The notes under the pieces are model-generated. The model searched no databases. It was not told the origin of the DNA and was given only the letters and a program-made list of their open reading frames with translations. The translations under genes and the position numbers were made by a program. A stretch of DNA of 9,249 nt, from positions 1 through 9,249 of the forward strand of contig JAEYXD010000017.1 in NCBI GenBank assembly GCA_023428645.1, given 5' to 3'. The stretch is from Pseudomonadota bacterium (GTDB lineage Bacteria; Pseudomonadota; Gammaproteobacteria; Steroidobacterales; Steroidobacteraceae). Shown here piece by piece: positions 1 through 7,631 of the stretch; position 1 is the stretch's first letter, and every line of letters begins with the position of its first letter.

Positions 1-8
1 TCGCCAGC

Positions 9-28
9 CCTCTCCCGTCAGGGAGAGG
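9..28. repeat. C/G-rich palindrome downstream of tRNA-Leu
   Basis: An 8-bp perfect inverted repeat (CCTCTCCC / GGGAGAGG) with a GTCA loop. It lies just beyond the 3' end of the minus-strand tRNA-Leu gene. No T-run is visible on either side, so it is not a textbook intrinsic terminator, although it could stop or protect the transcript end. It resembles the C-rich palindrome after ftsH at 3826-3850, which suggests a dispersed intergenic palindrome family; that link is inference. Confidence 0.5.
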
Positions 29-41
29 CGGCGAAGAAGGT

Positions 42-126
42 TGGTGCGGATGAGAGGACTCGAACCTCCACGACTTTCGTCACTACCACCTCAAGGTAGC
101 GTGTCTACCAGTTCCACCACATCCGC
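42..126 (-). tRNA. tRNA-Leu, anticodon GAG
   Basis: An 85-nt leucine tRNA on the minus strand with the 3' CCA encoded (bases 44-42). The 7-bp acceptor stem is GCGGATG/CATCCGC. The D-arm has the leucine-type GGTAGACACG stretch. The anticodon stem CTACC/GGTAG encloses the loop TTGAGGT, placing anticodon GAG at 92-90, which reads CUC and CUU. A long class II variable arm (TGACGAAAGTCGTG region) and a T-loop TTCGAGT follow. The sequence closely resembles E. coli leuU, which also sits just after secG, so the synteny agrees. It is probably cotranscribed with or processed from the secG transcript, since no separate promoter is evident in the 85-base gap. Confidence 0.97.
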
Positions 127-180
127 ACCGAAAGCGGTTGCGATCGCTGGTGGGTGCGATCGACTTCAAACGCAAGTTTA

Positions 181-198
181 GCTGCCGATCCCGGCAGC
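181..198 (-). terminator. Hairpin between secG and tRNA-Leu (weak terminator or processing site)
   Basis: A perfect 7-bp stem GCTGCCG/CGGCAGC with a 4-nt loop begins 13 bases after the secG stop. On the minus strand it is followed by TAAACTTGCGTTTG, which is AT-leaning but not a continuous U-run. It could be a leaky terminator for the secG mRNA or a processing hairpin ahead of the tRNA. The sequence does not decide between these. Confidence 0.4.
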
Positions 199-211
199 GC
201 GCACCACTCGC

Positions 212-589
212 TTACGGAGCGGGCGTTTCGTTCTGATTCGAATTCTGCGCCGGCGCTTCCGCAGGCGGTGCATCGCTCGGCAACGCCGGCGGTGCTTCAG
301 TGCTCGATGGCGTCTGCACACGGTCGATCACGCTGCTCGGCGCTTCGACCCGTCGACCACCCATGTACGCGAGCAGCAGGCTCGTCCCGATGAACAAGGC
401 CGCGAGCGTCGCCGTCGTGCGCGACAAGAACGAAGCCGAGCCGCGCGCACCGAACACCGTGCCCGACGCGCCGGCACCGAATCCTGCACCAGCGTCGGCG
501 CCTTTACCACGTTGCAACAGCACGAGCCCGACGATGCCCGCGGCGAGCAGCACGTGTACGACTGTTGTGATCGTGTTTAGCCAGTTCAT
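212..589 (-). CDS. secG: Preprotein translocase subunit SecG
   Basis: A 125-aa inner-membrane protein, the small accessory subunit of the SecYEG channel. It assists SecA-driven protein export. Two hydrophobic helices are visible at about residues 5-25 and 57-77. Between them is the conserved cytoplasmic loop: LLQRGKGADAG at 24-34, then a Gly-rich GFGAGASGTVFGARGSASFL segment at 36-55. The C-terminal 45 or so residues form a Pro/Ala-rich, probably disordered tail, as in many proteobacterial SecG proteins. The start is ATG at 589, 12 bases after the tpiA stop, so it is very likely cotranscribed with tpiA. The ribosome binding site is modest (GAGACGGA just upstream). The secG to tRNA-Leu order is shared with E. 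coli and Pseudomonas. Confidence 0.95.
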   Translation of the reverse strand: MNWLNTITTVVHVLLAAGIVGLVLLQRGKGADAGAGFGAGASGTVFGARGSASFLSRTTATLAALFIGTSLLLAYMGGRRVEAPSSVIDRVQTPSSTEAPPALPSDAPPAEAPAQNSNQNETPAP

Positions 590-601
590 ATTCCGTCTCG
601 A

Positions 602-1360
602 TCAGTGCACCTGCACCGCGGCGCAGATCTTCAAGAATTCGTCCGCCTTCAACGACGCACCGCCGATCAGGCCGCCGTCGACGTCCGGCATCGCGAAGAT
701 CTCGCGAGCATTGCTCGCCTTCACGCTGCCGCCGTACAGGATCCGCAGACGGGCCGCGATCTTAGCATCGCGCGCCTCGACGACGGAGCGAATATGCGCA
801 TGAACCGCTTGCGCCTGTTCCGGCGTCGCATTCTTGCCGGTGCCGATCGCCCACACCGGTTCGTAAGCGACGATCGCATCCGCGAAGGCCGCCACGCCCG
901 CCAGGTCCAACGCGGCTGTCAGCTGACGCGTCACGACGTCGTTCGTAGCACCGCGCTCGCGCTCGTCCAACGTTTCGCCGACACAGAGGATCGGGGTCAT
1001 GCCCTGCCCTCGCACCGCGAGGAATTTCCGCGCGACGAGCGCGTCGTCCTCTTTGTAGATGGCACGGCGCTCGGAGTGGCCGACGATCACATACCGGCAG
1101 CCCACGTCCTTCAACATCGCCGCGGAGGCCTCGCCCGTGAAAGCGCCAATCGCCTCCGCGCATACGTTCTGAGCACCGAGCGACACGTTCGACGCCTTCA
1201 GCAGTCGACCGACCTCCCAGAGATACACGGACGGCGGACACACGGCGATTTCGGCGGTCGTTTGCCCCGGCATGCCGAGCAACAACGCCTCGATCAGCTC
1301 CGCGTTTTCGGCGCGGGAGCCGTGCATCTTCCAATTTCCGGCGACGAAAGGTCGTCGCAT
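602..1360 (-). CDS. tpiA: Triosephosphate isomerase
   Basis: A 252-aa cytosolic TIM-barrel enzyme that interconverts dihydroxyacetone phosphate and glyceraldehyde 3-phosphate in glycolysis and gluconeogenesis. The active-site residues fall at canonical positions: N9 and K11 (GNWK), H95 (VIVGHSERR) and E167 (YEPVWAIGTGK, which includes flexible loop 6). The phosphate-binding LYGGSVK and GGASL motifs follow near the C terminus. I chose the ATG at 1360 over the in-frame GTG at 1366 because the GAGG ribosome binding site (1369-1366) overlaps that GTG and sits 5 bases before the ATG; the homologous start MRxPxVxGNWK also fits. A 144-bp gap separates it from glmM. It holds no convincing terminator or promoter, so readthrough from glmM is likely. 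Confidence 0.97.
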   Translation of the reverse strand: MRRPFVAGNWKMHGSRAENAELIEALLLGMPGQTTAEIAVCPPSVYLWEVGRLLKASNVSLGAQNVCAEAIGAFTGEASAAMLKDVGCRYVIVGHSERRAIYKEDDALVARKFLAVRGQGMTPILCVGETLDERERGATNDVVTRQLTAALDLAGVAAFADAIVAYEPVWAIGTGKNATPEQAQAVHAHIRSVVEARDAKIAARLRILYGGSVKASNAREIFAMPDVDGGLIGGASLKADEFLKICAAVQVH

Positions 1361-1504
1361 GCGCACCTCGTAAAAGACTTCGTGTGCGAGGCCAGGCTCA
1401 ACAATGCGCCCTGCGCTCGTTCGTCAGCGGATCAACCGCAAAGCGGTGCCCGCCAAAAAAGGCGCGGAAGCTTAACGGCCGCACCACGGGAAAGCAAACC
1501 GCGA

Positions 1505-2842
1505 TTACGCGGCTTCGGCGGCCAGGGCGACGGATGCCGCCAGGCTCTTCGCAAGCTCGCGCACCAGCGCTTCGTCGCTGCCTTCGACCATGACGCGGAT
1601 CACCGGCTCGGTGCCCGACGGACGCAGCACGATGCGGCCAGTGTTGCCGAGGCGGCGCTCGGCGTGCGACACGGCCTCTTGGATCGCGGGCGATGCCACC
1701 GGGTCGATTCGATGCCTCATACGCACGTTTTCCAGCACCTGCGGGTACTTCTGCATCGGCGCCGCCAACTCCGCCAGACTGCGGCCGGTGCGCTTCATGA
1801 TGTCGAGCACCTGCAACGCGCTGATGAGCGCATCGCCGGTCGTCGTGCGATCAAGGCACAACAGGTGCCCCGAGGTCTCGCCGCCCAGCATGCCGTCGCT
1901 CGACTTCAGCAACTCGAGCACGTAACGATCGCCGACCTTCGCGCGCTTGAAGGCAATGCCTTCCTTTTGCAGCGCGTGCTCCAAGCCCAGGTTGCTCATG
2001 ACCGTGCCGACGACCGGACCGCGCAGCAGGCCGCGCGCCTTGCGATCGCGCGCGATGATGTACAGCAGCTGATCGCCGTCGATGATGCGGCCGAGGTGAT
2101 CGACCATCACGAGGCGATCGCCGTCGCCGTCGAGCGCAATGCCCGCCTGTGCGCGCACACCCGGCACCGTGAGCTGCAGCAGCTCGGGTGAGGTCGAGCC
2201 GCAGTTCAGATTGATGTTGCGTCCGTTCGGTGAGCAGCCGATCGGGACGATTTCCGCGCCGAGGTCCGCGAGGATGCGCGGCCCCACCTTGTAGCCCGCG
2301 CCATTCGCGCAATCGATGACGAGCTTGAAGCCGCTGAGATCCAGATCGGGCACGGTCGAGGCACAAAATTCCTGATAGCGCACGCGCGACTTGTCGACGC
2401 GCGTCGCGCGGCCGAGTTCGCCCGACGATTTCGTCACGGGCAGTTCATCGATGTGGCGTTCGATCTCGGCCTCGATCTCATCGGACAGCTTGCCGCCGTC
2501 CGCGCCGAAGAACTTGATGCCATTGTCTTGATACAGATTGTGCGACGCGCTGATCACGACGCCGAAGCTGCATTCGAAATGCTTCGTGAGATAGGCGATG
2601 CCGGGCGTCGGCAATGGGCCGATCAACATGACGTTGACACCGGCAGCCGTGAAGCCCGCCTCCAGCGCCGCTTCGAACATGTAGCCGGACAGCCGCGTGT
2701 CCTTGCCGACGAGCACCGTGCCGCCTGCTGGGGCGAGCACGCGCGCCGCGGCGCTTGCCAGCCGGAGCGTGAAATCCACCGTGAGCGGCGCTTCGCCGAC
2801 ACTGCCACGCACACCGTCGGTGCCAAAATACTTTCGCGTCAT
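1505..2842 (-). CDS. glmM: Phosphoglucosamine mutase
   Basis: A 445-aa cytosolic enzyme, the same length as E. coli GlmM. It converts glucosamine-6-phosphate to glucosamine-1-phosphate, the step before GlmU, on the route to UDP-GlcNAc for peptidoglycan and LPS. The alpha-D-phosphohexomutase signature is complete: the phospho-serine loop ISASHN (S100), the Mg-binding loop DGDGDR (238-243), the sugar-binding loop GGETSGH (320-326) and the phosphate-binding loop RPSGTEP (407-413). The ATG start at 2842 overlaps the folP stop as ATGA. A GAGG ribosome binding site at 2855-2852 lies 9 bases upstream, inside folP. Translational coupling to folP is therefore likely. The folP-glmM pairing is the usual one in gammaproteobacteria. 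Confidence 0.98.
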   Translation of the reverse strand: MTRKYFGTDGVRGSVGEAPLTVDFTLRLASAAARVLAPAGGTVLVGKDTRLSGYMFEAALEAGFTAAGVNVMLIGPLPTPGIAYLTKHFECSFGVVISASHNLYQDNGIKFFGADGGKLSDEIEAEIERHIDELPVTKSSGELGRATRVDKSRVRYQEFCASTVPDLDLSGFKLVIDCANGAGYKVGPRILADLGAEIVPIGCSPNGRNINLNCGSTSPELLQLTVPGVRAQAGIALDGDGDRLVMVDHLGRIIDGDQLLYIIARDRKARGLLRGPVVGTVMSNLGLEHALQKEGIAFKRAKVGDRYVLELLKSSDGMLGGETSGHLLCLDRTTTGDALISALQVLDIMKRTGRSLAELAAPMQKYPQVLENVRMRHRIDPVASPAIQEAVSHAERRLGNTGRIVLRPSGTEPVIRVMVEGSDEALVRELAKSLAASVALAAEAA

Positions 2843-3687
2843 CGTGATTCGCCTCGATATCCCGCTGCGCGCAGCGAAGCCGCAACCTTCACCGCGTCGA
2901 CGGTCTCCGCCACATCGTGAGCCCGCAGAATACTCGCTCCCGCGAGCACCGATGCGGTCGCGATCGCCAGTCCTCCAGCAAGGCGCCGCTCGAGCGGACG
3001 GCCCAACAGGGCGCCGAACATCGACTTGCGCGATACGCCGATCAACACCGGTCGACCCAGCGCGAGCAGCGACGGCAGGTGCGCGAGCAGATCGAGATTA
3101 TGCTCAAGCCGCTTGCCGAATCCGATACCGGGGTCGAGCACGATGCGGTCCGAGGCGATTCCTGCTGCGACGCACGCGCGCATTCGATCGTGCAAATAAT
3201 CGCGAACCTCGCGCACGACGTCATCGTAGACGGGATCGTGCTGCATCGAACGTGGCTCGCCCTGCATGTGCATGAGACAGATCGCGGCATCGCTCGCGGC
3301 GGCGATTTCCAGAGCGCCTCGCTCCGTCAGGGCACGAACGTCGTTGATGACGCTCGCCCCCGCTGCGAGCGCGGCACGCATGACACCGGGCTTGCTGGTG
3401 TCCACCGAGATCGGCACCTCCGTGCGGCGAGCGAGTGCTTCGATGACCGGCACGACGCGCCGGATCTCGTCCGCCTCGTCCACATCGGCCGCGCCAGGGC
3501 GCGTCGACTCACCGCCGATATCGATGATGCCCGCGCCGGCGTCGATCATCGCGAGCGCGTGTGCAAGCGCCGCATCGCGCGCGGCGAATTTGCCGCCGTC
3601 CGAAAACGAGTCGGGCGTGACATTGAGAATGCCCATCACGACAGGCGTCGTGAGGTCGAGAGTCCGTGATCCGCAACGCAGGTGCAT
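2839..3687 (-). CDS. folP: Dihydropteroate synthase
   Basis: A 282-aa TIM-barrel enzyme that condenses 6-hydroxymethyl-7,8-dihydropterin diphosphate with p-aminobenzoate to give dihydropteroate in folate synthesis; it is the target of sulfonamides. Visible motifs are ILNVTPDSFSDGG (20-32), GGESTRPGA (58-66), VDTSKP (95-100), IND (114-116), DPGIGFGK (185-192), SRKS (219-222) and the C-terminal RAHDV (255-259). F28 and P64, positions linked to sulfonamide resistance in E. coli, carry the usual wild-type residues. The length matches E. coli FolP (282 aa). The ATG at 3687 aligns with the family start, though no strong ribosome binding site precedes it. The upstream ftsH gene ends in a terminator, so folP probably begins its own transcription unit. 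Confidence 0.98.
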   Translation of the reverse strand: MHLRCGSRTLDLTTPVVMGILNVTPDSFSDGGKFAARDAALAHALAMIDAGAGIIDIGGESTRPGAADVDEADEIRRVVPVIEALARRTEVPISVDTSKPGVMRAALAAGASVINDVRALTERGALEIAAASDAAICLMHMQGEPRSMQHDPVYDDVVREVRDYLHDRMRACVAAGIASDRIVLDPGIGFGKRLEHNLDLLAHLPSLLALGRPVLIGVSRKSMFGALLGRPLERRLAGGLAIATASVLAGASILRAHDVAETVDAVKVAASLRAAGYRGESR

Positions 3688-3714
3688 TTGGGTAGAGGGC
3701 GGCAGGGGGAAGGA

Positions 3715-3743
3715 AGGCTAAGGCCGAATCGGCGGGTGAGCAA
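3715..3743 (-). promoter_or_regulatory. Candidate sigma70-type promoter for folP
   Basis: On the minus strand, TTGCTC (3743-3738) and TAGCCT (3720-3715) are separated by exactly 17 bases. Each matches the consensus at only three of six positions, so the boxes are weak. The location is sensible: just downstream of the ftsH terminator and about 28 bases before the folP start. A promoter is needed here if the terminator is efficient. Confidence 0.25.
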
Positions 3744-3756
3744 ACGCATGGCGAAA

Positions 3757-3791
3757 TGAAAAGGGCAGCAGACTTGCTGACTGCTGCCCTT
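3757..3791 (-). terminator. Rho-independent terminator of ftsH
   Basis: An 11-bp perfect stem, AAGGGCAGCAG (3761-3771) and CTGCTGCCCTT (3781-3791), with a 9-nt loop. In the minus-strand sense the stem runs into TTTT then CATTT, a reasonable U-rich tail. It lies about 70 bases after the ftsH stop and before folP. It should end most ftsH transcripts and separate ftsH from the folP-glmM-tpiA-secG unit. Confidence 0.75.
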
Positions 3792-3825
3792 CTGAATTCT
3801 CGCGCTTCGCGCGCCCCTTCCCCAA

Positions 3826-3850
3826 CCCTCCCCCGCTACGCGGGGGAGGG
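3826..3850. repeat. GC-rich palindrome after ftsH
   Basis: An 11-bp perfect inverted repeat CCCTCCCCCGC / GCGGGGGAGGG with a 3-nt TAC loop, 9 bases after the ftsH stop. A smaller hairpin, CGCGC-TTC-GCGCG (3801-3813), and the terminator at 3757-3791 follow it on the minus strand, so three stem-loops are stacked behind ftsH. The C-rich arm resembles the palindrome at 9-28. It may be a REP-like element or a 3'-end stabiliser; I cannot test its genome copy number from here. Confidence 0.55.
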
Positions 3851-3858
3851 GGTAGGAG

Positions 3859-5775
<1,917 letters not shown>

Positions 5776-5782
5776 AGTCTGA

Positions 5783-5787
5783 CCCTC
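5783..5787 (-). promoter_or_regulatory. Ribosome binding site deciding the ftsH TTG start
   Basis: GAGGG on the minus strand lies 7 bases before TTG (5775-5773). No ATG or GTG with comparable spacing is available. The TTG start gives the expected MNDLAKN N-terminus, so it is well supported. A rare start codon behind a strong binding site may set a moderate expression level. Confidence 0.8.
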
Positions 5788-6099
5788 AGGAGCTCACGGC
5801 GTCGCGGCAGGTGATGGACCAAAACGTGGAGTGAGCGTTGACAGAAGAGGTGATGTGTGCAACCGACACTACTACATCCTCCGCGAACAACGCCAGAAGC
5901 AAACCCTTCCTCTGCGATGAGACCGCGGATGATGTGTCGTTTATGGGACTCATGGCGCCGATTTCCACTCGCGGTTCGTTGCGGACGAACATGGGTTGCC
6001 GATTAAAGGCGCGCGCCGACAAATAAAGTTCCGGAACGAACGGCGTGCCGCCAGGGGTTTGCGTACCTTCACCGTGGGCGACAACGCATGAAGCGTCCG

Positions 6100-6129
6100 T
6101 TCCAACGGCCGCAAAGGACGGCGTTGGAA
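6100..6129. repeat. Inverted repeat in the ftsH-yhbY intergenic region
   Basis: The arms TTCCAACG (6100-6107) and CGTTGGAA (6122-6129) are perfect 8-bp complements. The pairing can continue by two more base pairs (6109-6110 with 6120-6121) past a bulged G, leaving a 9-nt loop. No U-run follows in either direction, so it is not an intrinsic terminator. It may be an operator, an RNA structure in a leader, or chance. Confidence 0.4.
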
Positions 6130-6446
6130 AACATGCACGCAAGGTCCGCGCCCGCGTGGTCGCGTGCGTTGCGCAAAATTCGATGAGGTTCAAGGAGATG
6201 CACCGGCTCAGCCATGACGGTCGACGGCAATGCGGCAAGCCTGGGGGCCAACCCGGAGATTGCAAGCCGCCGCCGCGCCGATTCCCCGACGCTGGCGTCC
6301 ACGATCCGCAGCAGCGCTGGCGCCACGACGAACGAGGCTCGTCGCGTTCGCTTCGTCACTGCAACCTGGAGTTCGGCGTGCACGATGCGACGGGATCGCC
6401 CAGAATCCGCGCCTGAACGCGCAACCGCCCACTCACCCACACGACG

Positions 6447-6746
6447 ATGAACCTTTCCGAGAAACAGCGTAAGTACCTGCGTGGCCTCGCACACGGCCGC
6501 GATCCGATTGTCTTGATCGGCCAATCTGGCCTGTCCCCCGCCGTCACCCGTGAGCTGGACATCGCGCTCGGCGCACACGAGCTCGTCAAAGTGCGCGCCC
6601 GTGTGGGCGATCGCGAGGAACGCGATCTCATCCTGGACGAACTGGCGAAAACGACGGCGAGCGCCCTGGTGCAGCGCATCGGTAACGTTGGCGTGTTCTA
6701 CCGTCCGAGCAAGGACAAGCCCCGCATCACGCTGCCGGGCGATTGA
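6447..6746 (+). CDS. yhbY: Ribosome assembly RNA-binding protein YhbY (CRM domain)
   Basis: A 99-aa single CRM-domain protein, close to the 97 aa of E. coli YhbY, which associates with pre-50S ribosomal particles. The start MNLSEKQRKYLRGLAH matches the family almost residue by residue. The RNA-binding GxxG loop is GQSG (25-28). The HELVKV segment (about 43-48) and the C-terminal YRP with ITLP ending are also typical. It is the only confident plus-strand gene. Its ATG has no clear Shine-Dalgarno (upstream CACACGACG), so initiation may be weak or leaderless. Its 3' end overlaps the convergent DUF4149 gene by 20 bp. Neighbours greA and ftsH are its usual companions; its usual divergent partner rlmE is missing. 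Confidence 0.96.
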   Translation: MNLSEKQRKYLRGLAHGRDPIVLIGQSGLSPAVTRELDIALGAHELVKVRARVGDREERDLILDELAKTTASALVQRIGNVGVFYRPSKDKPRITLPGD

Positions 6747-7146
6747 ACGTCCATACGGCGATCACCGCACTCACGCACGCGACAAAGAACAGCAGCGCTG
6801 ACACCCCGTGCAGCGCGCCGAAGCGCGCCATGTCGCCGGCATTGCGCGCGGCCTGCATCATCGGACCCAGGATCAGCTCGCTCGACAACGGCGCGAGCGC
6901 GCCGACGATGATCGCGATCAGAGCCGTACGCGGCAGCGCGAACCCCGCAATCCGCTGCAGGATGAGCACGCAGACCGCGACGCTCACGCCGATGATCGTC
7001 TCCGCGAAAAAAAAGCGCGCGGCGAGCCGTCCGGCGGCGCTGCGCTCCAGCACCGCGAACAGGCTCGGGGCGACGAGCCCGCAGATCGTCAGGAGACTGC
7101 CGGCCCACAGCGCCAGCAGCACACCAGCGATACGCTGAGCGATCAC
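6727..7146 (-). CDS. DUF4149 domain-containing membrane protein
   Basis: A 139-aa integral membrane protein of unknown function, matching the DUF4149 (TMEM205-like) family by its layout and by its place after greA in Pseudomonas-type gene orders. Four hydrophobic helices are visible at about 8-30, 49-68, 74-94 and 110-133. Conserved-looking features are GLVAPSLF in helix 1, the FFFAET entry to helix 2 and F109-G-x-L-H113-G-x-S before helix 4. The start is GTG at 7146, 8 bases after the greA stop. No good ribosome binding site is seen, so coupling to greA translation is plausible. Its last 20 bases are antisense to the end of yhbY. I assign no biochemical role. Confidence 0.85.
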   Translation of the reverse strand: MIAQRIAGVLLALWAGSLLTICGLVAPSLFAVLERSAAGRLAARFFFAETIIGVSVAVCVLILQRIAGFALPRTALIAIIVGALAPLSSELILGPMMQAARNAGDMARFGALHGVSALLFFVACVSAVIAVWTFNRPAA

Positions 7147-7154
7147 GCGAGCCG

Positions 7155-7631
7155 CTAGACGTAACGGACGGCGATGATCTCGTACGAGCGCGTACCGTTC
7201 GGCGCCACGACGTCGATGATATCGCCTTCGTTCTTGCCGACGAGCGCCCGCGCGATCGGCGAGGACACCGAGATCAGGCCGGTTTTGATGTCGGCTTCCG
7301 CGTCGCCGACGATCTGGTAGACGACCTTGTTGCCATCGTCCTGATCCTCGAGATCGACCGTCGCGCCGAATACGACCTTGCCGCCCGGAGCGAGCGTCGT
7401 CACGTCGATGATCTCCGAGTTCGACAGATGCGCCTCGACGTCCTTGATGCGACCTTCGATGAAGCTCTGCTGCTCGCGCGCTGCGTGGTACTCGGCGTTC
7501 TCGCTCAGATCGCCGTGGCTGCGCGCCTCGGCGATCGCCGCGATCACGCGCGGGCGATCCTCGGTCTTCAGACGCTTGAGCTCGACGCGCAGGCGTTCTG
7601 CGCCTTTGGCTGTGAGTGGCATCCGTTTCAC
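7155..7631 (-). CDS. greA: Transcription elongation factor GreA
   Basis: A 158-aa factor that enters the RNA polymerase secondary channel and stimulates cleavage of the transcript in backtracked complexes. The N-terminal coiled coil (about 8-75) carries the acidic tip EARSHGDLSENAEYHAAREQQ with D41 and E44 at the E. coli positions. The C-terminal FKBP-like domain includes VGDDEAD-type VGDAEAD and ISVSSPIARAL. I chose GTG at 7631 rather than ATG at 7622. GTG gives exactly the E. coli length and residue numbering, overlaps the carB stop as GTGA, and has AGAGG 10 bases upstream (7646-7642); for the ATG the same site would be 19 bases away. Translational coupling to carB follows. Confidence 0.93.
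   Translation of the reverse strand: MKRMPLTAKGAERLRVELKRLKTEDRPRVIAAIAEARSHGDLSENAEYHAAREQQSFIEGRIKDVEAHLSNSEIIDVTTLAPGGKVVFGATVDLEDQDDGNKVVYQIVGDAEADIKTGLISVSSPIARALVGKNEGDIIDVVAPNGTRSYEIIAVRYV

Larger units (their letters stand above)
5776..6446. other. 671-bp intergenic region at the usual rlmE position; no gene recognised
   Basis: This lies between the divergent ftsH (minus) and yhbY (plus). In E. coli, Pseudomonas and relatives rlmE (ftsJ, 23S rRNA U2552 methyltransferase, about 205-215 aa) sits here. None of the reading frames I examined shows RlmE motifs such as the SAM-binding VDLGAAPGGW or the SDMAPN segment. By hand count 5821-6060 is about 56% GC, clearly below the flanking genes. 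It must carry the promoters for ftsH and yhbY. The best -10-like box for ftsH is TTTAAT on the minus strand (6007-6002), without a good -35. Short open frames exist but have poor codon patterns. An inverted repeat lies at 6100-6129. Confidence 0.7.

Noticed and set aside
1444..1480. CGCC-TTTTTT-GGCG between glmM and tpiA as a terminator
   Set aside because: The stem is only 4 bp and the T-run is in the loop, not after the stem.
605..2191. 528-codon open frame on the plus strand across tpiA and glmM
   Set aside because: It spans two real minus-strand genes and the gap between them, has R/H/Q/A-biased composition and no family match. It is a high-GC shadow.
5838..5843. TTGACA on the plus strand as a perfect -35 box for yhbY
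   Set aside because: No acceptable -10 box lies 15-19 bases downstream (the sequence there is CAACCGAC), and it is 600 bases from yhbY.
5795..6200. Heat-shock (sigma32) promoter for ftsH
   Set aside because: A minus-strand CTTGAAC is present near 6193-6187, but no CCCCAT-like -10 box follows at the right distance.
6069..6578. 169-codon minus-strand frame overlapping the yhbY start, tested as an rlmE remnant
   Set aside because: It contains no RlmE motif and overlaps 130 bp of yhbY coding sequence. It reads as chance.
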